Positions 6,876 through 13,458 of a DNA stretch of 14,986 nt are shown piece after piece; position 1 is the stretch's first letter; every line of letters starts with the position of its first letter. The position numbers and the translations under genes are program-made. The DNA comes from Spirochaetia bacterium (GTDB lineage Bacteria; Spirochaetota; Spirochaetia; Treponematales; Breznakiellaceae): NCBI GenBank assembly GCA_026002025.1, contig BOAU01000052.1, positions 1 through 14,986 of the forward strand, written 5' to 3'. The notes beneath the pieces were generated by a model. The model saw nothing but the letters and a program-made list of their open reading frames with translations, had not been told where the DNA came from and made no database searches.

Positions 6876-8015
6876 TTAGCCCTTTTTCCCCAAAATTTTT
6901 TTCGCTTCCGCAAAAACCTCTTCTTCCGTGGGGATGACCCCTCCAGAATGGCCCAAAAGATGGACCTGAGCCCGCTTTCCTGTTGCCGGGGCTTCCAGCA
7001 CACTCAGCTTTACATCTTCTACCAACTGGCCCAGGCTCATCTCCACGGTAAGGATGGGATTACCGGTGGCGGCTATCTTCGCCAAGGCCTGGTAGGGGAA
7101 GGGCCACAGGGTGATGGGCCGGAAAAGCCCCAGCTTGATACCTTCCTTTTCGGCAAGTTTCTTTGCCCCAAGGGCCACCCGGGCGGAGGTGCCGTAGGCC
7201 ACCAGGGTCAAATCCGGGCCTTCCCCGGTAAATTCGTTGGAATTGGTCCGATAACCCACCGCCTCGAAACGGATCTCGTTTTTTTTGATGGTCTCGTAGC
7301 GCTCAAACCGGGCTTTTGTCTTGGCTTCCAGTTCTTCGGGGACCAGATTTATTGAAGTGATGTGCTTTGAGGGACGGGCAACGCCGCCGTTTTTCTGCTG
7401 ATACATGTTTCCCACGATCCAGTCCCGTTTGGGCAGATCAGCCTGGGAGCGCTGGGGGGGCAGGACCACCCCTTCCATCATCTGACCGATCATGCCGTCC
7501 GCAAGAACAATGACCGGGGTACGGTACTGGTCCGCGAGGTCAAAGGCCAAATAGGTAAGGTCCGCGCATTCCTGCACGCTTTTGGGGGCCAGGACGATGC
7601 AGTAATAGTCCCCGTGGCCGCCGCCACGGGTGGACTGGAAGTAATCACTCTGGCTGGGGGCAATGGAGCCCAGGCCGGGGCCGCCCCGGACCACGTTTAC
7701 CAGCACCAGGGGTATATCCGCCCCGGCGGCGTAGGACATGCCCTCCTGCTTCAGGCTGATGCCGGGGCTGGAGGAACTGGTCATAGACCGGGCCCCTGCG
7801 CAGGAAGCGCCGTAGACCATGTTGATGGCGGCGGTTTCGCTTTCCGCCTGGATAAAGACCCCGCCCCGGTTCATCAGGTGCTTGGCCATATAGGCGATAA
7901 GTTCGTTCTGTGGGGTAATGGGATAGCCGAAATAGGCCCGGCACCCCGCCCGGAGCGCCGCCTCCGCAATGGCGTCGTTGCCCTTCATCAGTTGTATGCC
8001 TTCGGTGCTGCTCAT
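6876..8015 (-). CDS. vorB: 2-oxoacid:ferredoxin oxidoreductase, alpha subunit (VorB-like)
   Basis: This 379-residue alpha subunit carries the pyrimidine-binding part of the TPP site. Clear marks are MKGNDAIAEAALRAG (10-24), GYPITPQNE (30-38), QAESETAAINMVYGA (56-70), TSSSSPGISLKQEG (79-92) and the stretch around RGGPGLG. These closely resemble the VorB subunit of 2-ketoisovalerate:ferredoxin oxidoreductase, which turns branched 2-oxoacids plus CoA into acyl-CoA, CO2 and reduced ferredoxin. Related enzymes act on 2-oxoglutarate, so specificity is inferred. The ATG overlaps the ferredoxin stop by four bases, with GGAGG seven bases upstream. Some anaerobic spirochaetes ferment branched-chain amino acids to branched fatty acids, which would fit this enzyme. 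Confidence 0.92.
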   Translation of the reverse strand: MSSTEGIQLMKGNDAIAEAALRAGCRAYFGYPITPQNELIAYMAKHLMNRGGVFIQAESETAAINMVYGASCAGARSMTSSSSPGISLKQEGMSYAAGADIPLVLVNVVRGGPGLGSIAPSQSDYFQSTRGGGHGDYYCIVLAPKSVQECADLTYLAFDLADQYRTPVIVLADGMIGQMMEGVVLPPQRSQADLPKRDWIVGNMYQQKNGGVARPSKHITSINLVPEELEAKTKARFERYETIKKNEIRFEAVGYRTNSNEFTGEGPDLTLVAYGTSARVALGAKKLAEKEGIKLGLFRPITLWPFPYQALAKIAATGNPILTVEMSLGQLVEDVKLSVLEAPATGKRAQVHLLGHSGGVIPTEEEVFAEAKKILGKKG

Positions 8016-8242
8016 ACCGCGCCCTCCATTAATTCATATACTTCGATGCAAACATCCGGGCATACCTCGTAACAGCTCCCGCAGGCGATGCACTTTTCAG
8101 GGTGGACAGCCTTTGAGGGGTAGGACCCGGTCGAGTTGGGTTCTGTATCCTGTTCCAGGACTTTTAGGGGGCAGGCGCGGATGCACAAAAAACAGCCCTT
8201 GCACAATTCACGGTCAATGACGACCTTACCTTTTCTTGCCAA
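8012..8242 (-). CDS. 2-oxoacid:ferredoxin oxidoreductase, 2[4Fe-4S] ferredoxin (delta) subunit
   Basis: This 76-residue ferredoxin-like subunit has two CxxCxxCxxxCP motifs: Cys14, 17, 20, 24 and Cys51, 54, 57, 61. A ninth cysteine is at 65. The motifs bind two [4Fe-4S] clusters that pass electrons from the TPP site to free ferredoxin. The start is TTG at 8240-8242. GGAG (8250-8253, complement) is seven bases upstream, and there is no ATG in a suitable place, so the TTG is well supported. It is the first gene of the operon, giving the order ferredoxin, alpha, beta, gamma. The use of TTG for the leading gene may set a low translation rate; that is inference. Confidence 0.92.
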   Translation of the reverse strand: MARKGKVVIDRELCKGCFLCIRACPLKVLEQDTEPNSTGSYPSKAVHPEKCIACGSCYEVCPDVCIEVYELMEGAV

Positions 8243-8278
8243 TTAGGTTCTCCGTTCAATTCAAGTAATTATGGAAGT

Positions 8279-8307
8279 ATTGTAGCGAATTACGGGGCGG
8301 AGGTGAA
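8279..8307 (-). promoter_or_regulatory. Candidate sigma-70 promoter of the oxidoreductase operon
   Basis: On the minus strand, TTCACC (8302-8307) is followed after 17 bases by TACAAT (8279-8284). This gives 4/6 and 5/6 matches. It would start transcription near 8272, about 30 bases before the TTG start. The rest of the 98-base gap between the operon and the response regulator (8243-8340) holds no gene that I can see. Confidence 0.45.
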
Positions 8308-8340
8308 GAGCGCGCCGGGCGCTGCCTGCCATGGACAGCC

Positions 8341-9021
8341 TCAGCCGGTGAGCCCATGACTGAAGGCGTAGATGGCCATTTGGACGCGGTTGTGGGTACC
8401 GGCCTTTTGCATGACCGAGGAAATATAGTTGCGGACGGTGCCGCCGCTCAGGCTTAAGTTTTCAGCGATTTCCTTGTTGGATTTTCCTTCGCAGACAAAT
8501 TTGATGATCCGCAGTTCGGCCTGGGAAAAATGGGAAGACACGGCATTATTCTTCCCCGAGGGGAAGGAAGTCCGGAAAAATTTTTGATATATGGCCTGCT
8601 GGGAAAGGGCCGTAAAAGCCCGGGAAAAAATCCCTTTGGAAATAGAACAACCCCCGTCATGGACTATCCTGACAGAACTCACCAGCTTATCCATATCGGT
8701 TTTTTTGAGGAGATAGCCGGACACGCCGCAGGCAAGGGCATCACAAACCCTTTTCCCGTCATCCCAGGGGGAAAGGAGGATCACGGCGGTGTTGGGGGAT
8801 TTGCGTTTGATGAGGGGGATGAGATCCATGACGGAAATATTTTCCATGCGGAAATCGACGATGGCCACATCGGGCTGCAGCGCCTCCGCCAGTTTAAGGG
8901 CATCGTAGCCGTCCCTGGCAAGCCCCGCAACTTCAAAATCATCCTGTGAAGACAGCAGGGAATTGAGAAAATTTTGCTCCGGTTCATTACTGTTAATTAT
9001 AAGTATTTTCATCATAATCAT
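8341..9021 (-). CDS. NarL/FixJ-family response regulator with LuxR-type HTH
   Basis: This 226-residue regulator has a receiver domain (about 4-120), a linker and a LuxR-type DNA-binding domain (about 162-222). The phosphoacceptor is Asp56 in IVDFRM, the switch residue Ser84 in ILLSP, and the conserved lysine Lys106 in YLLKK. The HTH reads LRIIKFVCEGKSNKEIAENL followed by SGGTVRNYISSVMQKA, typical of the family. The N-terminal strand, normally ending in an acidic pair (VDD), reads IINSNEPEQ, so the Mg2+-binding acidic residues are largely missing. Starts at 9021, 9015 and 9012 are all ATG and none has a strong ribosome-binding site, so the exact start is open. It is divergent from xylB across 214 bases. 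Whether it acts on xylB or pairs with the distant kinase is not shown by the sequence. Confidence 0.9.
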   Translation of the reverse strand: MIMMKILIINSNEPEQNFLNSLLSSQDDFEVAGLARDGYDALKLAEALQPDVAIVDFRMENISVMDLIPLIKRKSPNTAVILLSPWDDGKRVCDALACGVSGYLLKKTDMDKLVSSVRIVHDGGCSISKGIFSRAFTALSQQAIYQKFFRTSFPSGKNNAVSSHFSQAELRIIKFVCEGKSNKEIAENLSLSGGTVRNYISSVMQKAGTHNRVQMAIYAFSHGLTG

Positions 9022-9060
9022 AGGTTTTATGCAAGATAATGATTAAAAAGGCTTATTTTA

Positions 9061-9088
9061 TTTATAATATTTTTTTGTAAAATTGCAA
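9061..9088 (-). promoter_or_regulatory. Candidate promoter of the response regulator gene
   Basis: On the minus strand, TTGCAA (9083-9088) precedes TATAAA (9061-9066) by 16 bases, in very AT-rich DNA. Matches are 4/6 and 5/6. It would give a leader of roughly 33 bases. AT-rich sequence yields such boxes easily, so this is moderate evidence only. Confidence 0.4.
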
Positions 9089-9147
9089 GGAAATTTGTTG
9101 AATTTTATTATGTTTATTACATCTATCATAATCCAATAGATTGATGA

Positions 9148-9164
9148 TTGCCCCTATTGGGCAA
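9148..9164. promoter_or_regulatory. Perfect inverted repeat upstream of xylB (possible operator)
   Basis: TTGCCCCTATTGGGCAA has 6-base arms (TTGCCC/GGGCAA) around a 5-base centre. It stands out as GC-rich in an AT-rich spacer and ends 24 bases before the xylB -35 box. It suits binding of a dimeric regulator of xylBA, of the divergent response regulator gene, or of both. No regulator of the XylR type is encoded in this window. Confidence 0.45.
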
Positions 9165-9173
9165 ATTTGGTGA

Positions 9174-9183
9174 CTGATATCAG
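9174..9183. promoter_or_regulatory. 10-base perfect palindrome next to the xylB -35 box
   Basis: CTGATATCAG lies five bases before the -35 box of the xylBA promoter, about 40-50 bases before the predicted start of transcription. This is a usual place for an activator site. It is short, so it may be chance. Confidence 0.3.
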
Positions 9184-9188
9184 ATTGA

Positions 9189-9217
9189 TAGACAAATATA
9201 CTTACATACCATATAAT
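9189..9217 (+). promoter_or_regulatory. Sigma-70 promoter of xylBA
   Basis: TAGACA (9189-9194) is followed after 17 bases by TATAAT (9212-9217), matching consensus at 5/6 and 6/6. Transcription would start near 9224, only about 12 bases before the ATG at 9236. The ribosome-binding site GAGGTGA (9226-9232) would then sit at the very 5' end of the mRNA, leaving no room for a riboswitch or leader. Control must therefore act on initiation. Confidence 0.75.
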
Positions 9218-9235
9218 GACGAAACGAGGTGACCC

Positions 9236-10711
9236 ATGAAAACCCTGTGCGGAATTGATCTTGGAACCCAGAGTTGTAAAGTAGTTTTGTACGATTATGA
9301 GAAGAAGGCCATCGTTGCCAAGGCCCAGGTGCCGGTGGACATGATAGCCGAAAACGACGGCAGCCGGGAGCAAAAGGCTGAATGGTACGATGCAGCGTTA
9401 AAGGCCGCTTTTGACAAACTCGACGGGGCCCTGAAAAAGACCGTTGCGGCGGTCGGTGTTTCCGGGCATCAGCATAGTTTTGTGCCCCTGGATGCGGCGG
9501 GAAAGGCCCTCTACAACGTCAAACTCTGGTGCGATACTTCCACCCAGAATGAATGTGATGATTTAACCAGGGCCGCAGGGGGTGAGGCCGCCCTTATCAA
9601 ATTAACCGGCCTCCCCATGCGGACGGGCTACACCGCCCCAAAAGTGCTTTGGCTCAAAAAACATAAACCGGAAGCCTTCGCCAAACTCGCCCATATCCTC
9701 CTGCCCCATGATTACCTTAACTGGCTCCTTACCGGGGAATACACGGCGGAATACGGGGATGCCTCGGGCACCGCCCTTTTCGATGTCCGGGAGCGGAAAT
9801 GGTCCGACAAGGTCTGCGCCTATATTGACCCCAAAGTGATTGGCTGCCTTCCCCGGCTGGTAAAGCCCGGTGAGTCCGCTGGCGCGGTTTCCGCAGCTGC
9901 GGCGAATCTTTACGGAATCCCCGCAGGGATACCCGTTGCCGCAGGCGGCGGTGACAACATGATGGGGGCCATCGGCACCGGCGCGGTCAGGGACGGCACC
10001 CTCACCATGAGCCTGGGAACTTCGGGAACCCTTTTCGGCTTTTCCAATGAGCCGGTCATTGACCCCACGGGGAATTTGGCCGCCTTCTGTTCTTCCACCG
10101 GAGGCTGGCTGCCCCTGCTCTGCACGATGAACTGCACGGTGGCCACCGAGGAACTGCGGGAGCTTTTCAATCTTGATGTAAAAGCCTTTGATGGCGAAGC
10201 TGCAAAATCCCCCATCGGCGCGGATGGGCTTGTGGTGCTGCCCTTCTTCAACGGCGAGCGGACCCCGAACCTGCCCTACGGCAGGGCCAGCATCAACGGC
10301 ATCACCGTTGCCAACTTCAAACGGGAAAACATCGCCCGGGCAAGCCTGGAGGCGGCGATCTTCGGCATGAGGATCGGCCTTGAGGGCTTCCACGAACTGG
10401 GCTTTAAGGCCAGGGAAATCCGGCTTACCGGGGGCGGGGCCAAGAGCCCCCTCTGGCAGAGCATCGCCGCCAATGTGATGAACCTGCCGGTGCGGCTCCC
10501 CGCCGGGGACGAAGCCGCCGCCATGGGCGGGGCCATCCAGGCTCTTTGGTGTCTTGAGGGAAAAGGCGCCGGTATCGAAGCCTTTACCGAGGCTCATGTC
10601 GGTCTGGAAGGGAACCTGATAAACCCCGACCCCGTATCGGCCGCGGCCTACGACAAGGCCTACGGCGAATATTCGCGTTACTTGGGGGCGTTGTCCCCGT
10701 TATATAAATAA
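9236..10711 (+). CDS. xylB: Xylulokinase (FGGY carbohydrate kinase)
   Basis: This 491-residue cytoplasmic kinase phosphorylates D-xylulose with ATP to xylulose 5-phosphate. The N-terminal FGGY domain starts with CGIDLGTQSCK (5-15), the phosphate loop. The sugar site is around GVSGHQHS (74-81), and the catalytic base is probably Asp240 in AAGGGDNMMG. The C-terminal domain has LTMSLGTSGTLFG, LPFFNGERTPN and the nucleotide-binding RLTGGGAKSPLWQ. Length is normal for the family. E. coli XylB has Met-His in the sugar site, while here it is Gln79-His80, so substrate preference could differ a little. Pairing with xylA just downstream makes xylulose the likely substrate. The ATG has GAGGTGA three bases upstream. 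It is the first gene of xylBA, divergent from the response regulator. Confidence 0.94.
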   Translation: MKTLCGIDLGTQSCKVVLYDYEKKAIVAKAQVPVDMIAENDGSREQKAEWYDAALKAAFDKLDGALKKTVAAVGVSGHQHSFVPLDAAGKALYNVKLWCDTSTQNECDDLTRAAGGEAALIKLTGLPMRTGYTAPKVLWLKKHKPEAFAKLAHILLPHDYLNWLLTGEYTAEYGDASGTALFDVRERKWSDKVCAYIDPKVIGCLPRLVKPGESAGAVSAAAANLYGIPAGIPVAAGGGDNMMGAIGTGAVRDGTLTMSLGTSGTLFGFSNEPVIDPTGNLAAFCSSTGGWLPLLCTMNCTVATEELRELFNLDVKAFDGEAAKSPIGADGLVVLPFFNGERTPNLPYGRASINGITVANFKRENIARASLEAAIFGMRIGLEGFHELGFKAREIRLTGGGAKSPLWQSIAANVMNLPVRLPAGDEAAAMGGAIQALWCLEGKGAGIEAFTEAHVGLEGNLINPDPVSAAAYDKAYGEYSRYLGALSPLYK

Positions 10712-10720
10712 GGAGGAATC

Positions 10721-12061
10721 ATGGCAGATTATTTTGTCGGAAGTAAGGAATACTTCCCCGGAATCAAACAGATCAAGTATGAAGGGCCCAAGAGCGATAA
10801 CCCTTTGGCGTTTAAGTACTACGATGCGGAAAAAAAGGTGGGCAAGAAAAAGATGAAGGACCACCTCCGTTTTGCGGTGGCCTACTGGCACAGTTTCTGC
10901 GCAGACGGGACCGACCCCTTTGGGGCGTCGACTATCCCCCATCCGTGGAACGAGGGGAAAAACCCCATCGAGAAAGCGGAAAATAAAATGGACGCGGCCT
11001 TTGAATTCTTTACCAAGTTGGGCGCCGAATACTACGCCTTCCATGACCGGGACATGGCCCCCGAAGGCGCCGACCCCGCGGAAAGCGAAAAAAACCTCTT
11101 TACCCTGGTAGCCAAGGCAAAGAAACTGCAAAAGGCCACCGGTGTTAAGCTCCTCTGGGGCACCGCCAATGTCTTTACCAATCCCCGTTTCATGAACGGC
11201 GCCGCCACCAACCCCGAATTCGGTGTGGTGGCCCTGGCGGCAACCCAGGTCAAGGCGGCCATTGACGCCACCATCGAGCTAGGCGGGCAGGGCTATACCT
11301 TCTGGGGCGGCCGGGAAGGCTACATGAGCCTCCTCAACACCGATATCAAGCGGGAAAAGGACCATTTGGCCCAATTTCTCACTATATCCCGTGACTATGC
11401 CCGCAAGCAGGGCTTTAAGGGCGCCTTCTATATTGAGCCCAAGCCCATGGAGCCCACCAAGCACCAGTACGATTTCGACACCGAAACCGTGATCGGCTTC
11501 CTCCGCCACTACGGCCTGGACAAGGATTTCCGGGTGAACATCGAGGCCAACCATGCGGAACTGGCCAACCACGACTTCGCCCACGAGCTGGAAACAGCGG
11601 CGGTGTCTGGGTTCTTCGGTTCCGTTGATGCCAACCGGGGCGAGCCCCGGAACGGCTGGGACACGGACCAGTTCCCCAACAACTACTACGAAGCCGCTCT
11701 GGCCATGCTTTCGATCTTCAAGGCCGGGGGATTTACCACCGGGGGTCTCAACTTCGACTCCAAGCTCAGGCGGAATTCGATAGACCCTGCGGACCTCTTT
11801 ATCGCCCACATCGGCGGTATGGACACCTTCGCGGTGGGCCTGGAAATCGCCCAGCGGATCATCGACGACGGGACCATCCCCAGCTTTGTAAAGAAGCGGT
11901 ACAATTCCTTTGACAAGGGTGATGGAGCAAAGTTCGAAAACGGCGAGCTTACCCTGGAAGCCCTGGCCGGTCTCGGCGGCAAATACGGCACTATCGGCCA
12001 CACCAGCGGCAAGCAGGAGTACCTTGAAAACGTGTTGAACCAGTACCTCTTTGGCCTATAG
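10721..12061 (+). CDS. xylA: Xylose isomerase, class II
   Basis: This 446-residue enzyme interconverts D-xylose and D-xylulose using two divalent metal ions. Catalytic and metal-binding residues are in place: His108 and Asp111 in [10 protein letters not shown], the stretch [14 protein letters not shown] (195-208), Glu239 and Lys241 in [17 protein letters not shown], Glu275 and His278 in NIEANHA, Asp303 in GSVDANRGE, and Asp314 and Asp316 in GWDTDQFP. The N-terminal extension of about 35 residues and the overall length mark it as class II, common in anaerobes and Firmicutes. AGGAGG at 10711-10716 overlaps the xylB stop and lies four bases from the ATG. The gene is therefore co-translated with xylB at high efficiency. 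No signal peptide is present, so it acts in the cytoplasm. A strong terminator follows. Confidence 0.97.
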   Translation: MADYFVGSKEYFPGIKQIKYEGPKSDNPLAFKYYDAEKKVGKKKMKDHLRFAVAYWHSFCADGTDPFGASTIPHPWNEGKNPIEKAENKMDAAFEFFTKLGAEYYAFHDRDMAPEGADPAESEKNLFTLVAKAKKLQKATGVKLLWGTANVFTNPRFMNGAATNPEFGVVALAATQVKAAIDATIELGGQGYTFWGGREGYMSLLNTDIKREKDHLAQFLTISRDYARKQGFKGAFYIEPKPMEPTKHQYDFDTETVIGFLRHYGLDKDFRVNIEANHAELANHDFAHELETAAVSGFFGSVDANRGEPRNGWDTDQFPNNYYEAALAMLSIFKAGGFTTGGLNFDSKLRRNSIDPADLFIAHIGGMDTFAVGLEIAQRIIDDGTIPSFVKKRYNSFDKGDGAKFENGELTLEALAGLGGKYGTIGHTSGKQEYLENVLNQYLFGL

Positions 12062-12076
12062 GCCAAGGGGACAGCC

Positions 12077-12105
12077 TTAACACTGTTACTTACATATGCT
12101 ATTGT
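12077..12105 (+). promoter_or_regulatory. Candidate promoter for the radical SAM gene, ahead of the xylA terminator
   Basis: TTAACA (12077-12082) precedes TATTGT (12100-12105) by 17 bases, matching consensus at 5/6 and 4/6. A start near 12112 would fall within the left arm of the terminator hairpin, so transcripts from here would lack a full stem and could pass into the radical SAM gene. The box match is moderate. Confidence 0.35.
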
Positions 12106-12106
12106 T

Positions 12107-12142
12107 TAAGGGGGATGTGAAAATCGTCCCCCTTATTTTTTT
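12107..12142 (+). terminator. Rho-independent terminator of xylBA
   Basis: TAAGGGGGA (12107-12115) pairs perfectly with TCCCCCTTA (12127-12135), a 9-base stem with an 11-base loop. Seven T follow at 12136-12142. The T-run is on the plus strand only, so it ends transcription coming from xylA. It lies 24 bases before the radical SAM start codon. Confidence 0.88.
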
Positions 12143-12166
12143 ATCAGAAGAGAAGGAAATCAAAAA

Positions 12167-13396
12167 ATGGGAACGAAACGCAGCGGAAGTTCATTCAACT
12201 CGCTCAGTACAAAGCGGGAACTGGAATCGATATTCCTCTTTACCACGGGAAAATGCAACGCAAAATGCGCCATGTGTTTTTATGCCAATGACATGAACAA
12301 GAAAGAGCCTGATTTGGGCTTTGAGGAGATCAAAAAACTTTCCGAAAGCGCCGGGAACTTTAAACGGCTCTGGCTGTCCGGCGGGGAACCGACTTTGCGG
12401 GAAGATCTTCCGGAAATCATCGAAATGTTCTATAAGAACAACCACATTACGGACGTCAACATGCCCTCCAACGGCATGAAAAGCGAACGGGTGATTGAAT
12501 GGCTCAAGCGGATTCGGCAGAACTGCCCGGATCTCAATATCTCCATCAGCATAAGTTTTGACGGCTTTGGAACTACCCACGATACCCAGCGGGGGGTGCC
12601 CAGTTTTTACAAGGCCGCGGAAACCCTCAAGCTGCTGGATGACAATTTCAGGGATGACGGCCATGTTATCAAGGGCTGCGCCACGGTTATCACCAGGTAT
12701 AACGTGGAAGAGGTGCAGGATTTTACCGAATGGGTATACGGCCGGTTCAATCTGACCACCCATACCATCGAGGCCGCCCGGGGCGCAACCCGGGAAGACG
12801 GGGTCAAGGTTTTGAACGAACAATCCCTGCGGAAAATCCAGGACGATGTGGCCCCCTATTACACCTTATACGCCAAGCGTGTCGGCTCCGGGATGAGCGG
12901 TATTGGGCGGATCATCACCGAGGTTTTCTACACGGGACTTATGCGGGCCATGTACAATATCCGGGCCACAAACCTAGACAAGCCCACCCCCTGGGGTATG
13001 GACTGCACCGCCGGGGAAACCACCCTGGTCATCGACTACGACGGCCGGTTCCGGGCCTGCGAGCTGCGGGAGCCTGTGGGTAAAGTCCAGGATTATAACT
13101 GCAATGTGCAGGATATCATGAAGAGCCCAGCGATGAAAAAAGAAATTGCCGACATCGGCCACGGGTACAAGGCCAACTGCTGGTGCACCCACGGCTGCTG
13201 GATCATGAGCTCCCTCAATTTTAACCCCGGCAAGATGATTTCCAAGATCCTCTCAGGCAATCGGGAAACGAAAAAACTGAAGCGGCCCATCCGTGTTGAT
13301 GAAACGGCGCTCCGGGCGCTGGAAGCCAAGTACCATCTGGACACCGCAAAACTGGAAGAAATCGGCCTTATCGGAAAGACAGCCGGGGCAGCGTAA
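12167..13396 (+). CDS. Radical SAM protein with SPASM-like C-terminal cysteines, function unknown
   Basis: This 409-residue radical SAM enzyme binds a [4Fe-4S] cluster through CNAKCAMC (Cys30, 34, 37) and S-adenosylmethionine through SGGEP (71-75). The barrel continues with ISISFDGFG (127-135). The C-terminal third has a second set of cysteines: Cys280 in DCTAGETTLVIDYDGRFRAC, Cys298, Cys312, and Cys338, 340 and 344 in NCWCTHGC. This pattern resembles SPASM/twitch domains that hold auxiliary Fe-S clusters and act on peptides or other bound substrates. I do not recognise the exact subfamily and see no precursor peptide gene nearby. The ATG has AGAAGGA nine bases upstream. The xylA terminator lies just ahead, so it probably has its own promoter. 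It is followed after 62 bases by the GH123-like gene on the same strand. Confidence 0.88.
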   Translation: MGTKRSGSSFNSLSTKRELESIFLFTTGKCNAKCAMCFYANDMNKKEPDLGFEEIKKLSESAGNFKRLWLSGGEPTLREDLPEIIEMFYKNNHITDVNMPSNGMKSERVIEWLKRIRQNCPDLNISISISFDGFGTTHDTQRGVPSFYKAAETLKLLDDNFRDDGHVIKGCATVITRYNVEEVQDFTEWVYGRFNLTTHTIEAARGATREDGVKVLNEQSLRKIQDDVAPYYTLYAKRVGSGMSGIGRIITEVFYTGLMRAMYNIRATNLDKPTPWGMDCTAGETTLVIDYDGRFRACELREPVGKVQDYNCNVQDIMKSPAMKKEIADIGHGYKANCWCTHGCWIMSSLNFNPGKMISKILSGNRETKKLKRPIRVDETALRALEAKYHLDTAKLEEIGLIGKTAGAA

Positions 13397-13458
13397 GAAA
13401 ACGGCCCCTTCGGGCGCTGTCTGAATTTTATTTAAGTTCGCCGCGGGGGATACTGCGT

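Noticed and set aside
8311..8330. GC-rich hairpin after the response regulator gene (AGCGC/GCGCT arms on the minus strand)
   Set aside because: It has only a 5-base stem and no T-run, and it lies next to the candidate promoter of the following operon.
9602..10597. Long minus-strand open frame of 331 codons opposite xylB
   Set aside because: It is the mirror of a strongly conserved xylulokinase in GC-rich codons. The product is rich in Gly, Pro and Arg with no recognisable domain.
11279..12001. 240-codon minus-strand open frame opposite xylA
   Set aside because: It lies wholly within the conserved xylose isomerase gene and shows no family motif; it is a shadow.
13404..13434. GCCC-CTTC-GGGC hairpin with a later TTTTATTT between the radical SAM and GH123-like genes
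   Set aside because: The stem has four base pairs and the T-rich stretch is about 10 bases away. It could at best slow transcription, so the two genes may still be co-transcribed.
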